A DNA stretch of 10,457 nucleotides. Origin: Coemansia sp. RSA 922. Its lineage: Eukaryota; Kickxellomycota; Kickxellomycetes; Kickxellales; Kickxellaceae. The stretch spans positions 1 to 10,457 of the forward strand of contig JANBQS010000916.1 in the NCBI GenBank assembly GCA_027577415.1, in the 5' to 3' direction. Shown piece by piece: positions 1-7,860 of this stretch (position 1 is its first letter; each line of letters begins with the position of its first letter). The translations under genes and the position numbers were made by a program. The notes beneath the pieces are model-generated. The model saw nothing but the letters and a program-made list of their open reading frames with translations. It was not told the DNA's origin and did not search any database.

Positions 1-414
1 GAGTACGAAGTAATGGAAGCCTTTATTTCAAAGGGGTCGGACGATCCCCAGACTTATTTTGAGTATGAGGTCAGTCCGAACAACGTTACATTTAACGCCT
101 TCATATTTAACCCTTCACGGGTGCGCAAAGCCAACACGCCCTTTGACCACGCCTATATCGCCGAGCCATTCAGTGACGGGTTTACGGTCAACACTGTATT
201 GGACAAGCCAGGCAAAAAGTGGACATCTCACTCGACTATCCCGCTGGCACTGTTTAATGGAGAGAAACCTCGAGGCACTTCATGGCGTATGAACTTTTTC
301 CGGACTGTTACTGGCCCGGATACGTTCCCTAACCAGCAGCTGTGCGGATGGAAGAACACTGGCCAGGCCAATTTCCACATTACACCTGCCTTTGGAACTG
401 TAGAATTTATTTGA
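1..414 (+). CDS. CBM9-like carbohydrate-binding domain protein, 3' end only
   Basis: The frame is already open at the first base (E-Y-E-V, then a Met at base 13) and runs to a TGA, so the 137 visible residues are the C-terminal part of a longer protein whose 5' end lies outside the window. The phrases EYEVSPNNVTFNAFIFNPS, a W followed by STIPLALF, a SWRMNFFRT strand and the closing ANFHITPAFGTVEFI follow the pattern I know from fungal CBM9-like domains: E-x-E-V-S-P-N-N, then an amphipathic IP-hLhF segment, then hNFYR, ending in F-H-x-P-x-x-F-G. Such beta-sandwich domains bind sugars in extracellular or cell-wall-associated proteins; the ligand cannot be read from sequence. No membrane segment or GPI tail follows the domain. 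The Met at base 13 lies inside the conserved domain and is not a plausible true start. The family call is fairly sure; the role is inferred. Confidence 0.85.
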   Translation, partial: EYEVMEAFISKGSDDPQTYFEYEVSPNNVTFNAFIFNPSRVRKANTPFDHAYIAEPFSDGFTVNTVLDKPGKKWTSHSTIPLALFNGEKPRGTSWRMNFFRTVTGPDTFPNQQLCGWKNTGQANFHITPAFGTVEFI

Positions 415-690
415 GCTACACCTGTTCTTTATGCATCAGTAATATACACGCACATAGCAGTTAGGTTGATCAAATAATGACCACAGCCTACGCACTAAGA
501 ACAGCATGTGGGACTGAGCACTAAAAGAGAGTGGTATGTCATTTTTACAAACCTCGCAAAAGTACAAGTGTCATTGTTTTTTTACTGTCTCCTCATGATT
601 ACGATGCATGTTGCCACTCTGAGCTCATTTTGTGGAAGAAAAAAAACGGAGAGAGCAGAGTGAGAAAGGATGTTGCTGCCACAATTTTCC
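415..690. other. Intergenic spacer, no gene seen
   Basis: This holds the 3' UTR of the CBM9-like gene and the distal promoter of the next gene. No canonical AATAAA is visible right after the stop. A purine-rich tract around 634-669 (runs of A, then GAGAGAG and AGAGTGAGA) precedes the pyrimidine-rich leader of the downstream gene. An open frame begins here only with GTG, which is not a normal nuclear start, and it runs across the promoter, so I do not call it. Confidence 0.5.
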
Positions 691-800
691 TATTTAAGAG
701 CAGCGCTTCACTCTCTCTTACTCCTTCAGTTTTCTTCATCACCTTCATTCACCATATTCTAGCACTGTATTAAATACAATTAATACGCTACTTGAAACTT
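691..800 (+). promoter_or_regulatory. TATA-like element and CT-rich leader of the 801-1193 gene
   Basis: A TATTTAAG element at 691-698 is followed by a long pyrimidine-rich stretch (about 706-750, CTCTCTCTTACTCC and TTTTCTTC) and then an AT-rich leader up to the ATG at 801. This is the usual fungal arrangement of a TATA-like box, CT-rich initiator region and short 5' UTR. It supports the downstream small ORF being a transcribed gene. Transcription would start near 720-760 if spacing is typical; that is inference. Confidence 0.45.
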
Positions 801-1193
801 ATGTCTATCCCAACAGCCTTGGCTTACATGTACGATGCTGAGACGGACTGCTTCTATTGCAAGGATGAGCACATAGTAAATGCTTTAAATTATCAGGATG
901 CCGCAGATATGATTGTTGGCGCATTTGGAATAAACGTTGGGGACATTTATATTATTAAAAGTAATGAAGTTATTAGTGGAGATGCTGCAAAGAGATCAGG
1001 CATCAGGGGTTACTTTGTTGTCGTTCTAATAAAAAGGAAGAATATGGATATGGCTAAGAGGAATGCATCTGTCAATGGTATTAATGTGAGTGATAATAAT
1101 TGGATTTGGACGTACCTGAAATGGGCAGTGGCTCGCAATGAAGCTAACACTCCTGCTGATATCCGTCTTGAGAATTATTGTCTGTCTAATTAA
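801..1193 (+). CDS. Small uncharacterised protein (130 aa), possibly ubiquitin-like fold
   Basis: I do not recognise this gene by sequence. The frame extends upstream to a TTG at 792, but the first ATG, at 801, is the sensible start and gives 130 residues. There is no signal peptide or membrane segment. Two cysteines lie close together (CFYC, residues 17-20). The first 80 residues suggest two short strands, a helix around residues 31-42 ending in G-I (43-44), a strand D-I-Y-I-I (48-52), then exactly 16 residues to another G-I (67-68) and a final strand FVVVLIKRK (72-80). The order and spacing match ubiquitin: helix, E-G-I, L-I-F, 16 residues to N-I, then L-H-L-V-L-R-L-R. The C-terminal 50 residues are a Trp-rich tail without a terminal di-glycine, so it would not be a processed modifier. 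Upstream there is a TATA-like box and CT-rich leader. The codons look more AT-rich than in the neighbouring conserved genes. Existence is likely; the fold is a hypothesis. Confidence 0.65.
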   Translation: MSIPTALAYMYDAETDCFYCKDEHIVNALNYQDAADMIVGAFGINVGDIYIIKSNEVISGDAAKRSGIRGYFVVVLIKRKNMDMAKRNASVNGINVSDNNWIWTYLKWAVARNEANTPADIRLENYCLSN

Positions 1194-1322
1194 GCACTAC
1201 ATACTGACGAGAGATATCCAACGGTGAATACAAGTCTTACAAGTACCATTGTCGCGCTCTTGTAGACATATATTTAGGTTGGCAATAATTAGAAAACAGG
1301 TTGAAATGAAAAAAAATAAAAC
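1194..1322. terminator. Convergent 3' region with AATAAA
   Basis: The 129 bp between two converging genes contains one canonical AATAAA on the plus strand at 1315-1320, in an A-rich run. It lies only two bases before the stop codon of the opposite-strand prenylcysteine oxidase gene, so a plus-strand transcript using it would be cleaved inside the opposite gene's coding region. No equally good signal is visible earlier. Confidence 0.35.
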
Positions 1323-2879
1323 CTATTCACCCTTGCCAAATAATGCCAGTCGCACCACGTGTCGTGCGGCTACTGTCTGCGACTCCATTGTGCTAAATAA
1401 GGTTTCCATTCCATTGACATAGAACACGCCAGCAGCAGGCCCCACTTGGTCAAGGACAATTGGGGGCGGCGACTTGCGATCCAGACGAAATACCGTGGAC
1501 ACATCATCATCCTCGTTGACATAGCCAGCGTTGCGGGGTTCAAGTTGCGGATACGAGTGCCACTGCTGCTCATGGTGCCACTCGACAGAAGAGAATACTC
1601 GCGACAAATCCAGTGGCGCATGCGAGAATATCTTGACTAATACAGGCCCGTCACGACATCTCTGCATGTCATGCTGTGTGAGACAGGCCAGGATGGATAA
1701 GCAGTTGAAGGGCTCTGTCGTGTGGTATGGCGTGACTATGAGTCGTGGTAAGTCACGACCTGGTGGAAACAAGTCGTCGCGCAATATTCCAATAGCAAAT
1801 GTAACATACATGTGTACATAGTCGGCGGCAACCAGCTTGGCATGCTGTTCATTCAGTACTCGGATACCAGCCAATGGTAGCGGTGCAGCGATAATAACCA
1901 AGTCAAACTGCTCAGTGATCTCTACGCCGTCGCTCGACAATACAGTCAGTGCGTAGGGACGGTCCGAGCCTGTGGGGCTGCGCTGGATCTCGCGCACCGT
2001 CGTATTGAGATGCAAGTGTGCTGGCGCGTTGCTGATCATATTGGCAAAGATCTGCCAGTTACCTCCGGCGACCGAGTAAGCCGTGTCAGACTCAGCAGCC
2101 ATGGATATGTGAGCGCCTATAGCGCTAATTCGGTCAACATCCTGCATGTAGTTGACGCGCGTAGCCAGAGACACGACCTCGTCCAGGAATCGACGCCCGA
2201 TATGTTCGCCAGTGCTTTGGTAAAACTCTGCGGCGCGGTAATAGAGCGAGGTGCGCAACAAGAGCTTGTCCTCCAAGTATTCATCCCAAGTACTAAATAT
2301 CCCAGCTGTGTGGTTGTTGAAATCGTCGTAAGACTGCATAAACTCGTCAACTGCCGCCTGTGTGCGACGCCGCACGTAGCTCAGGTCGCCAGTACCCCGA
2401 TATCGCCACAGCATGCGCACAGAGTCAAGGAACGGCCCACTGCCCATTCGCACTACCCAGCGGTTGTCTTTGGGCTCCCACACGCCATATGAGCCCAGCG
2501 TCGACGCCTTGTTGGCCTCCATATCGACGTCGTTGGTGTGCGCAAAGGTGCATGGGTGCGAGCATAAAGATAGGTCGAACTTTATCGCCAGGTCAAGCAG
2601 TTGTTGGTTCTTGCCAATAAACATCGATGCGCCTTGCTCAAAATGGAACGTCTGGTTATTGTAAACCACGCTGCCAGAGTGAGCGCGCCCGCCTACTCTG
2701 TTGCTGCGTTCAAATATGTGGATCTCGGCTGGGTCTAGGTCTCGCGCTTGCAACTCCGCTTGGGCGTAATACGCGGCTGAAGCTCCGGCAGCGCCGGCGC
2801 CAATCACGGCAATACGCTGGGCAGAGGTCAGCGCCGTTAGCGCATAGAGGTAGACGACGGTGGGAGCTAGCAATATCAT
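1323..2879 (-). CDS. Prenylcysteine oxidase (FAD-dependent)
   Basis: This flavoprotein cleaves the thioether of farnesyl- or geranylgeranyl-cysteine released when prenylated proteins are degraded, giving the prenyl aldehyde, free cysteine and hydrogen peroxide; the animal enzyme acts in the lysosome. With the start at 2879 the protein has 518 residues, close to human PCYOX1 (505). It opens with a signal peptide (about residues 1-20, ending L-T-S-A) directly followed by the Rossmann motif IAVIGAGAAG (23-32, G27-x-G29-x-x-G32) and the second FAD motif ERSNRVGGR (57-65). The C-terminal VNGMETLFSTMESQTVAARH resembles the closing FAD/substrate segment of the family. N-H-T and N-T-T are possible glycosylation sites. 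The same frame continues upstream to an ATG at 2984 (553 aa) in better start context (A at -3), which would put 35 polar residues before the signal sequence. I prefer 2879 because a clean signal peptide fits the family. No intron is needed. Family call is firm; start is uncertain. Confidence 0.9.
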   Translation of the reverse strand: MILLAPTVVYLYALTALTSAQRIAVIGAGAAGASAAYYAQAELQARDLDPAEIHIFERSNRVGGRAHSGSVVYNNQTFHFEQGASMFIGKNQQLLDLAIKFDLSLCSHPCTFAHTNDVDMEANKASTLGSYGVWEPKDNRWVVRMGSGPFLDSVRMLWRYRGTGDLSYVRRRTQAAVDEFMQSYDDFNNHTAGIFSTWDEYLEDKLLLRTSLYYRAAEFYQSTGEHIGRRFLDEVVSLATRVNYMQDVDRISAIGAHISMAAESDTAYSVAGGNWQIFANMISNAPAHLHLNTTVREIQRSPTGSDRPYALTVLSSDGVEITEQFDLVIIAAPLPLAGIRVLNEQHAKLVAADYVHMYVTFAIGILRDDLFPPGRDLPRLIVTPYHTTEPFNCLSILACLTQHDMQRCRDGPVLVKIFSHAPLDLSRVFSSVEWHHEQQWHSYPQLEPRNAGYVNEDDDVSTVFRLDRKSPPPIVLDQVGPAAGVFYVNGMETLFSTMESQTVAARHVVRLALFGKGE

Positions 2880-2984
2880 TAGGCGTATATTGAAAAGAGT
2901 ATGTTTGGCAAGTGAGAGAGAAGACTGTTCTGGATCCAAGAAAGCAAGCCAAATGCGATTACCCTCGTCACGCGGATCCCGCAT

Positions 2985-3094
2985 CTTAATAGGGGCTTGG
3001 CTCTCAAATACTTTTTGCTTTATACATTATTCAATTCGCTTTTTTATTCTATTATTTCACCACGCTATAAATTTCATTTTGATTTCTTATTCAA
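2985..3094. promoter_or_regulatory. Divergent promoter between prenylcysteine oxidase and VTI1
   Basis: The spacer is very AT-rich. Read on the minus strand it has TATAAA at 3024-3019, about 40 bases before the upstream ATG of the oxidase at 2984 and about 145 before the preferred ATG at 2879. Read on the plus strand it has TATAAAT at 3066-3072, only 29 bases before the VTI1 ATG. If both boxes work at normal spacing, both transcripts would have very short leaders. The regulation of the pair is not otherwise visible. Confidence 0.45.
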
Positions 3095-3902
3095 ATGTCG
3101 GCCGATTTATTCACCAACTACGAGAGCGAGCTAGCCGAGCTCATTGTCACTATCCGGCAGCGTCTCGATTCGACACTTCCCGACCTAGCTGGTGACGCAC
3201 GCCGCGATGAGCTCCGCACGACACAGGGCGAGCTCCGTGAAGCCGGCGAACTAGCTGGACAGATGGAAATGGAGCTCCTATCTTTACAAGGACCAACTAG
3301 GTCCCGCGCCGCGCCACGCGTACGCCAGCTAAAGGCGGAAGTAGAGCGTTTGCAGCAAGAGGCCAAGATGGCGGCCCAGGGAGTTGGCAGCTATGAGAGT
3401 AACCGCCGCGCGTTGCTCGGTGAGCAGCCCTCGGCAGACGACTTGTTGGGCGGCGATGCGGTGTTGGATGGAGATCAGCGTACTCGCCTGTTGTCTGGAA
3501 ACGAGAGGCTGATGCGTGGCAGTCAGCGCTTGCAACAGAGCCATCGTATTGCTATTGATACAGAGGCAGTGGGCGCGAGTATACTTAATGACTTGAGAGC
3601 TCAAAGAGAGCAAATCGTTAATACTCGCGACTCGTTGATGCAGGCTGACTCGCATATCGACCACTCGCAACGCACGCTTCGCACAATGACACGCAGGTAA
3701 GTCCATCGGTGTATTTTGACTACATACGCATGTGTCTCTTGTATGTGCGTGCTTGCTTGCTAAATATGTTCAACTTGGTGTATGTGATGTAAAGGCTGTT
3801 TTCGTTTGTAGGCTTATGACCAACAAGATGATTACTACTGGGCTCATCGTGATAGGCGTGGCTCTGGTTATCCTCATCTTGTACATCAAGCTAACACGCT
3901 AA
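3095..3902 (+). CDS. VTI1: Vti1-type Qb-SNARE, two exons
   Basis: This is a tail-anchored SNARE for fusion at the Golgi, endosomes and vacuole; in yeast Vti1 pairs with several syntaxins. The coding sequence joins 3095-3696 and 3812-3902, giving 230 residues (yeast Vti1 is 217). Exon 1 alone appears to stop two bases after the junction, but splicing the GTAAGT...TAG intron restores the frame and adds the anchor. Residues 1-100 form the N-terminal three-helix region (starting S-A-D-L-F-T-N-Y-E). The SNARE motif spans about 134-198, with the zero-layer glutamine Q170 in DLRAQRE and the family-typical LMQADSHIDHSQRTLRTMTR after it. Exon 2 encodes LMTNKMITTG, then a hydrophobic anchor of about 18 residues, then K-L-T-R. 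The spliced junction T-M-T-R-R-L matches the conserved Vti1 sequence, which confirms the intron. It diverges from the prenylcysteine oxidase gene; no functional link is implied. Confidence 0.95.
3697..3811 (+). other. Spliceosomal intron of VTI1 (115 nt, phase 2)
   Basis: The donor is GTAAGT at 3697-3702. The acceptor is TAG, preceded by a T-rich stretch (CTGTTTTCGTTTGTAG) and ending at 3811. It interrupts an arginine codon (AG|G). A candidate branch site is GCTAAAT near 3758-3765, weaker than a consensus CTRAY. Retention would truncate the protein right before its membrane anchor. Confidence 0.92.
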
Positions 3903-3993
3903 TGTCTTTACTTGTTTGTTATCCATACTGTTCTATATATACATTTACTCGGCGTCGCTGCAATTATAAAAAAATACATTAACGGAAAAGTTA
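3903..3993. terminator. Convergent 3' gap between VTI1 and the double-psi barrel gene
   Basis: The 91 bp gap is AT-rich, with TATATATACATT around 3935-3947 and ATTATAAAAAAATACATT around 3963-3980. There is no exact AATAAA on the plus strand. Both genes' 3' UTRs must lie here or overlap each other. Confidence 0.3.
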
Positions 3994-4728
3994 TTACGAG
4001 AAGAATAGTATAGCGACGAAGACAATTGTTGTTAATGCTAGCCCAAGATGAGTGCCGCCTTGAGTAGACGCTGATCCACTGGGCTCTTCTCCTGCAATAG
4101 GACCTGCGGCAGATAGTCCAATTGGTGCAAGTGAGTACCCAGTGTGTATAGGTATCGAGCGCATCGATGTAGGGCTTTGCAATTGCTCGCTAGTAGAGTT
4201 TCTCCAAATACCTCGACAATACTTTGGCTCTACCGGGAACCAAGCCGCTAGCATAGGTGACAGACTCTGTCCGAACAGGGCCGTAAATGCAACCTGGGCC
4301 ATATCCAGGCCGCGACCACCAGTGTCTACGGCCAGCACATAAGTGTACCTGACTTTTTCTCTGCCACTGCGCTTAGCCAAGGTGGCGATGGGAAGCTGTG
4401 GAAAATTTGTGGTGGCGTATTCAAAGTATGTGGCCATGGCTACGTCTGGAAGGCCGGCGGTTTCTCCAAACTCGATGTAACTGGACAGGGGAGCTTCTAC
4501 GCGAAGGCAAGTTCCGCATTCGTTGGCGACGTTCATAAGCTGTACGGCTGTGATACGACTTATATCGAGTGTAACGTAGGGAAAGCCGCAAGAGGGAGCT
4601 GATTGGGCTAGATATAATCCAAGGCTTTGATAGTCGTGCGGCGTAATGCTTTGCCGCCCAGTCATCCTACCGCTGCATACATGAACCAGCGTGGCAAGTA
4701 CTAGAAGCCAGGCGTGTAAACAGAACAT
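3994..4728 (-). CDS. Secreted, probably GPI-anchored double-psi beta-barrel (expansin-like) protein
   Basis: The open frame extends upstream of 4728 only to a TTG, so the first ATG, at 4728, is the start; the upstream stretch is CT-rich like a 5' UTR. The product has 244 residues. Residues 1-20 are a signal peptide (hydrophobic LLVLATLVHV, then C-S-G). Residues about 45-172 look like a double-psi barrel of the RlpA/expansin/barwin type: A-N-E-C-G-T-C (68-74) is the usual C-G-x-C strand, and VDTGGRGLDMAQVAFTALFG (134-153) is the V-V-D-x-x-x-x-x-L-D-L-S-x-x-A-F motif. Cysteines at 48, 71, 74 and 171 could form two disulphides. A Ser/Thr/Pro/Gly-rich linker (about 178-226) leads to a C-terminal hydrophobic segment (228-243) with no cytosolic tail, as in GPI-anchored cell-wall proteins. 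The expansin Asp in the D-T-G loop is present (D135). Expansin-like proteins loosen or bind wall polysaccharides; here the activity is unproven. Family call by motif only. Confidence 0.8.
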   Translation of the reverse strand: MFCLHAWLLVLATLVHVCSGRMTGRQSITPHDYQSLGLYLAQSAPSCGFPYVTLDISRITAVQLMNVANECGTCLRVEAPLSSYIEFGETAGLPDVAMATYFEYATTNFPQLPIATLAKRSGREKVRYTYVLAVDTGGRGLDMAQVAFTALFGQSLSPMLAAWFPVEPKYCRGIWRNSTSEQLQSPTSMRSIPIHTGYSLAPIGLSAAGPIAGEEPSGSASTQGGTHLGLALTTIVFVAILFFS

Positions 4729-5645
<917 letters not shown>

Positions 5646-5985
5646 TGCTGGAGGTTTCTTATTTGCTTTTCAAATTATTTTTTTTTGGCAGGCTGCGGGC
5701 GGTCTGGCCAATGTTGTACTAATGTTAATGCTAGCTATAAAAAACCCCCCACTCTTTGATAAAGTGCTTTTGCCAAGCCTTACTGATAGTTTCTGCCAAT
5801 GCCGAGTGGCCACACTGGGCTAACTTTTGTCATGCTTCTGTCCTGCTGTGACCATCGCTGAACAATGCGGGCTTTTAATTTGCGCAATATGTGGCGGCTC
5901 AAAATAGTCGCCCGACCACCAAGAAAAAACAACAGGAAAAAAGCTCCCTAACGCCATCTCCTTGGGCTAACTATTTAGCGCAATG
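5646..5985. other. Convergent spacer of 340 bp, no firm gene
   Basis: It contains a T-rich tract ending in GGCAG just after the AMMECR1 stop, a TATAAAAAACCCCCC run at about 5735-5750, and then a moderately GC-rich stretch. One ATG-started 28-codon frame at 5865-5951 encodes a strongly basic peptide (first residues M-R-A-F-N-L-R-N-M-W). It does not match ribosomal protein L41 or any other tiny protein I know, and I leave it uncalled. No exact AATAAA is seen for AMMECR1. Confidence 0.4.
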
Positions 5986-6648
5986 CTACCAACAACTCGC
6001 TTTCACCTGTGTCGAGAGCGATGTAATCCACTCGACATCTTCCAGCCTTTCCTGGTACTCAATGTAAGCTGGCAAGCAAGATACACAATCATAGATACTA
6101 TAAAAGATATTGTTTCCTCCTTTGCAGTTTATCATTAGCAAGCTTGGACATAAAATGCCCAATAATTGACCAAAATGAATGGACATTTGATAATCAGACT
6201 CAAAAGAGAACACAACCACTGCTAGCTTTGAATCCGGCATGTGATGTAGCTTGTAAAAGTGAGCTAAACTTTTGCTGTCTACTAAATGAGCTAGAGTTGC
6301 TTGTGATTCGATTGAGTCTTCGGCAGGTGCCTGTAGTTCTAAGTGCATTAATTTGGGTGTGCACTCTAGAATGGAGATGACATCGGGAATTGATAATTTA
6401 GCTCGTGTAATTTCAAGACCAACAAGGTTTTTGGCCAGAGTGGAGTTGGCTAGTGCGCTAATCAAGCTGCTCGTATTGAAGGTAGGTGTCAAGTTTAACA
6501 CTAATTTTTTAATGTTTGGTCCGATATTCATGGAAAACTCTAGCAATATTTGCTCGGCATTTGGTGCAGATTCTACATTCTCACGCAATAAAGCAATAGC
6601 TAGACTCTTTAGCTTTGGGAACTTTGGTTGAAAAGCATAGACCTGTAT
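5986..6648 (-). pseudogene. F-box/LRR-like protein, C-terminal part in a shifted frame
   Basis: This frame is open for 220 codons on the minus strand, from just after an in-frame TGA at 6651-6649 to a TAG at 5986. It has no suitable ATG at its beginning (the first start-like codon is a TTG), so it is not an independent gene. Its N-terminal phrase FPKLKSLAI continues the leucine-rich pattern of the upstream frame (L-x-x-L-x-L), and the rest repeats it: IGPNIKKLVLNL, AKNLVGLEI, TPKLMHLEL, PSLLMINC. It is therefore the C-terminal part of the gene that begins at 7676, displaced by one base. Either the gene is a recent pseudogene, the assembly has a one-base error, or a very small unusual intron exists. 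Apart from the shift there are no internal stops, which favours error or recent loss. Confidence 0.7.
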
Positions 6649-7676
6649 TCATTAACTGCTGTTCGCAATGAAAGAGTTTCTAGTGTAAGATTATTGCCTC
6701 TAAACAAGATACCATTGTCAATGCAAATCACATTATTGAGGGTTATATGCTGGAGTGCTGGAAATGGTGCTCCGTCTACCTGTAATTCGTGATCTCGTTC
6801 TGTGTAGCCTTGGTATATCATTGACAGGCATTTAAGATTTGGGTATTGAATAAGAGCTCCATTATCAGTTTCAATGATATCCCTAACAAATGACTGGCAA
6901 TTAAACTCAACATTAAGGTCTGTTAATGTGGCTGCGTTTAAGAAAATCAACTGAGCAAATAGGTCAGAATCGCTAGCCTCGAGATACTTTATCCTTGTTA
7001 ACCCAAGCACCACTGGTAAAGTATCTAGCATATACTCATCTCCCTGTAAAGTGTAGCTAATTTCCTTTCTGTCTGTCAGCAACAAGCTTACTAGTTGACT
7101 GAATCCCGTCAATGGTGTGTGGTCTGCCCTCTTCAGCCAGTCATTTTTATTCAAGTAAAAACCAGTTGCATTGGGAAATATTTGGTTCAACACTCTCGCA
7201 AACAGTGAAACATTGTTGTTGCACTTGAGCTCGCTTGGCATTGTGGTGATTCCATCACTCGACATGTGTAATATGATATGGGCGACATTATTAAAATTTT
7301 TGTTGCAATGTATCAGCGAATTCAATATATATGCTGCTTCTCCGCTTACAACTTCAGCATAGTTGACGTATATGTGGACAACCCTTGTGTGTATCTGGGC
7401 ATTATTTCTAATTACAAATTCAAGTTCATTCGTATGCCTTTTGTGACCTTTGGGGTAGAACCCACATAGTCCAATGTCAAACAAAGCTATTGAGCTCAAA
7501 TAGGGAATGCAGCATGTTCGCCACCATGGAGAAATGGCAGAAAATTTTGTCACATCTGTGATATCCCAGTCCCAAATAGTCACGCAATTATGTCTAAAAT
7601 CATGCTGTGCAATTCGCTTATTTCTATATGCAATACGCTTGACCAAGTGGTCTGGAAGCAAGTCCAAGTTGACCAT
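6609..7676 (-). CDS. F-box/LRR-like protein, N-terminal part (frame ends early)
   Basis: The ATG at 7676 is in good context (A at -3, G at +4). The 355 residues begin with an F-box-like segment: LDLLPDHLVKRIAYR (4-18), then a variable insert, then FSAISPWWRTCCIPYL (45-60), matching the L-P...I and W-R positions of F-boxes. Irregular leucine-rich repeats follow (for example VVHIYVNYAE, FSQLVSLLL, LTRIKYLEA, AATLTDLNV, YPNLKCLSM, FPALQHITL, NLTLETLSL). F-box proteins recruit substrates to SCF ubiquitin ligases through such repeats. The order and length of about 560 residues for the whole gene resemble a family greatly expanded in Kickxellomycotina such as Coemansia; that comparison is from memory. 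The frame ends at a TAA (6611-6609) within 40 bases of where the shifted C-terminal frame opens. A TATA-like run sits near 7769-7777, about 95 bases upstream. Confidence 0.8.
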   Translation of the reverse strand: MVNLDLLPDHLVKRIAYRNKRIAQHDFRHNCVTIWDWDITDVTKFSAISPWWRTCCIPYLSSIALFDIGLCGFYPKGHKRHTNELEFVIRNNAQIHTRVVHIYVNYAEVVSGEAAYILNSLIHCNKNFNNVAHIILHMSSDGITTMPSELKCNNNVSLFARVLNQIFPNATGFYLNKNDWLKRADHTPLTGFSQLVSLLLTDRKEISYTLQGDEYMLDTLPVVLGLTRIKYLEASDSDLFAQLIFLNAATLTDLNVEFNCQSFVRDIIETDNGALIQYPNLKCLSMIYQGYTERDHELQVDGAPFPALQHITLNNVICIDNGILFRGNNLTLETLSLRTAVNEYRSMLFNQSSQS

Positions 7677-7838
7677 GCTAGTAAATAGGAAACAAACTTG
7701 ATAATAGGTGGGTGGTAGACAAGTAGTATATCCAAATATTCTAGGATAGGAAATATATTAATTGCAAAATATATAAAGCGAGTTGAAGAAAAGAGTAGAT
7801 CGGTTTGATGCGAGAAAGCTCGTTTGGGTAGGTGCAGC

Positions 7839-7860
7839 TCCCCCTTTTTTTTTTGGGGGA
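7839..7860. repeat. T10 tract flanked by C5 and G5 (short inverted repeat)
   Basis: TCCCCC (7839-7844), ten T residues (7845-7854) and GGGGGA (7855-7860) form six-base inverted arms around a homopolymer loop. It is the longest homopolymer-type structure in the window and lies about 160 bases upstream of the F-box gene's start, on its promoter side. Confidence 0.75.

Noticed and set aside
531..773. 80-codon plus-strand frame upstream of the 801 gene
   Set aside because: It begins with GTG, not ATG, has no recognisable content and runs across the TATA-like element and CT-rich leader of the next gene.
2010..2492. 160-codon plus-strand frame
   Set aside because: It lies antisense within the well-supported prenylcysteine oxidase gene and reads as a composition shadow of its GC-rich codons.
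3329..3706. 125-codon minus-strand frame
   Set aside because: It is antisense to the SNARE motif of VTI1 and across its splice donor, with no domain of its own.
5670..5690. Splice-acceptor-like T-rich tract ending in GGCAG after the AMMECR1 stop
   Set aside because: AMMECR1 already ends at its conserved S-Y-x-E-Y position without splicing, and the only donor-like GTATGA (about 5621) would remove that conserved end.
6601..6645. A 43 nt intron (GTCTAT...TCTAG) to join the F-box frames
   Set aside because: The donor is poor, the length is at the lower limit, and splicing there leads to a stop within six codons rather than into the open C-terminal frame.
6612..6648. Programmed -1 frameshift in the F-box gene
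   Set aside because: No slippery heptamer of the X-XXY-YYZ type lies in the correct phase in the overlap; CCCAAAG is present but falls in the phase of the second frame.
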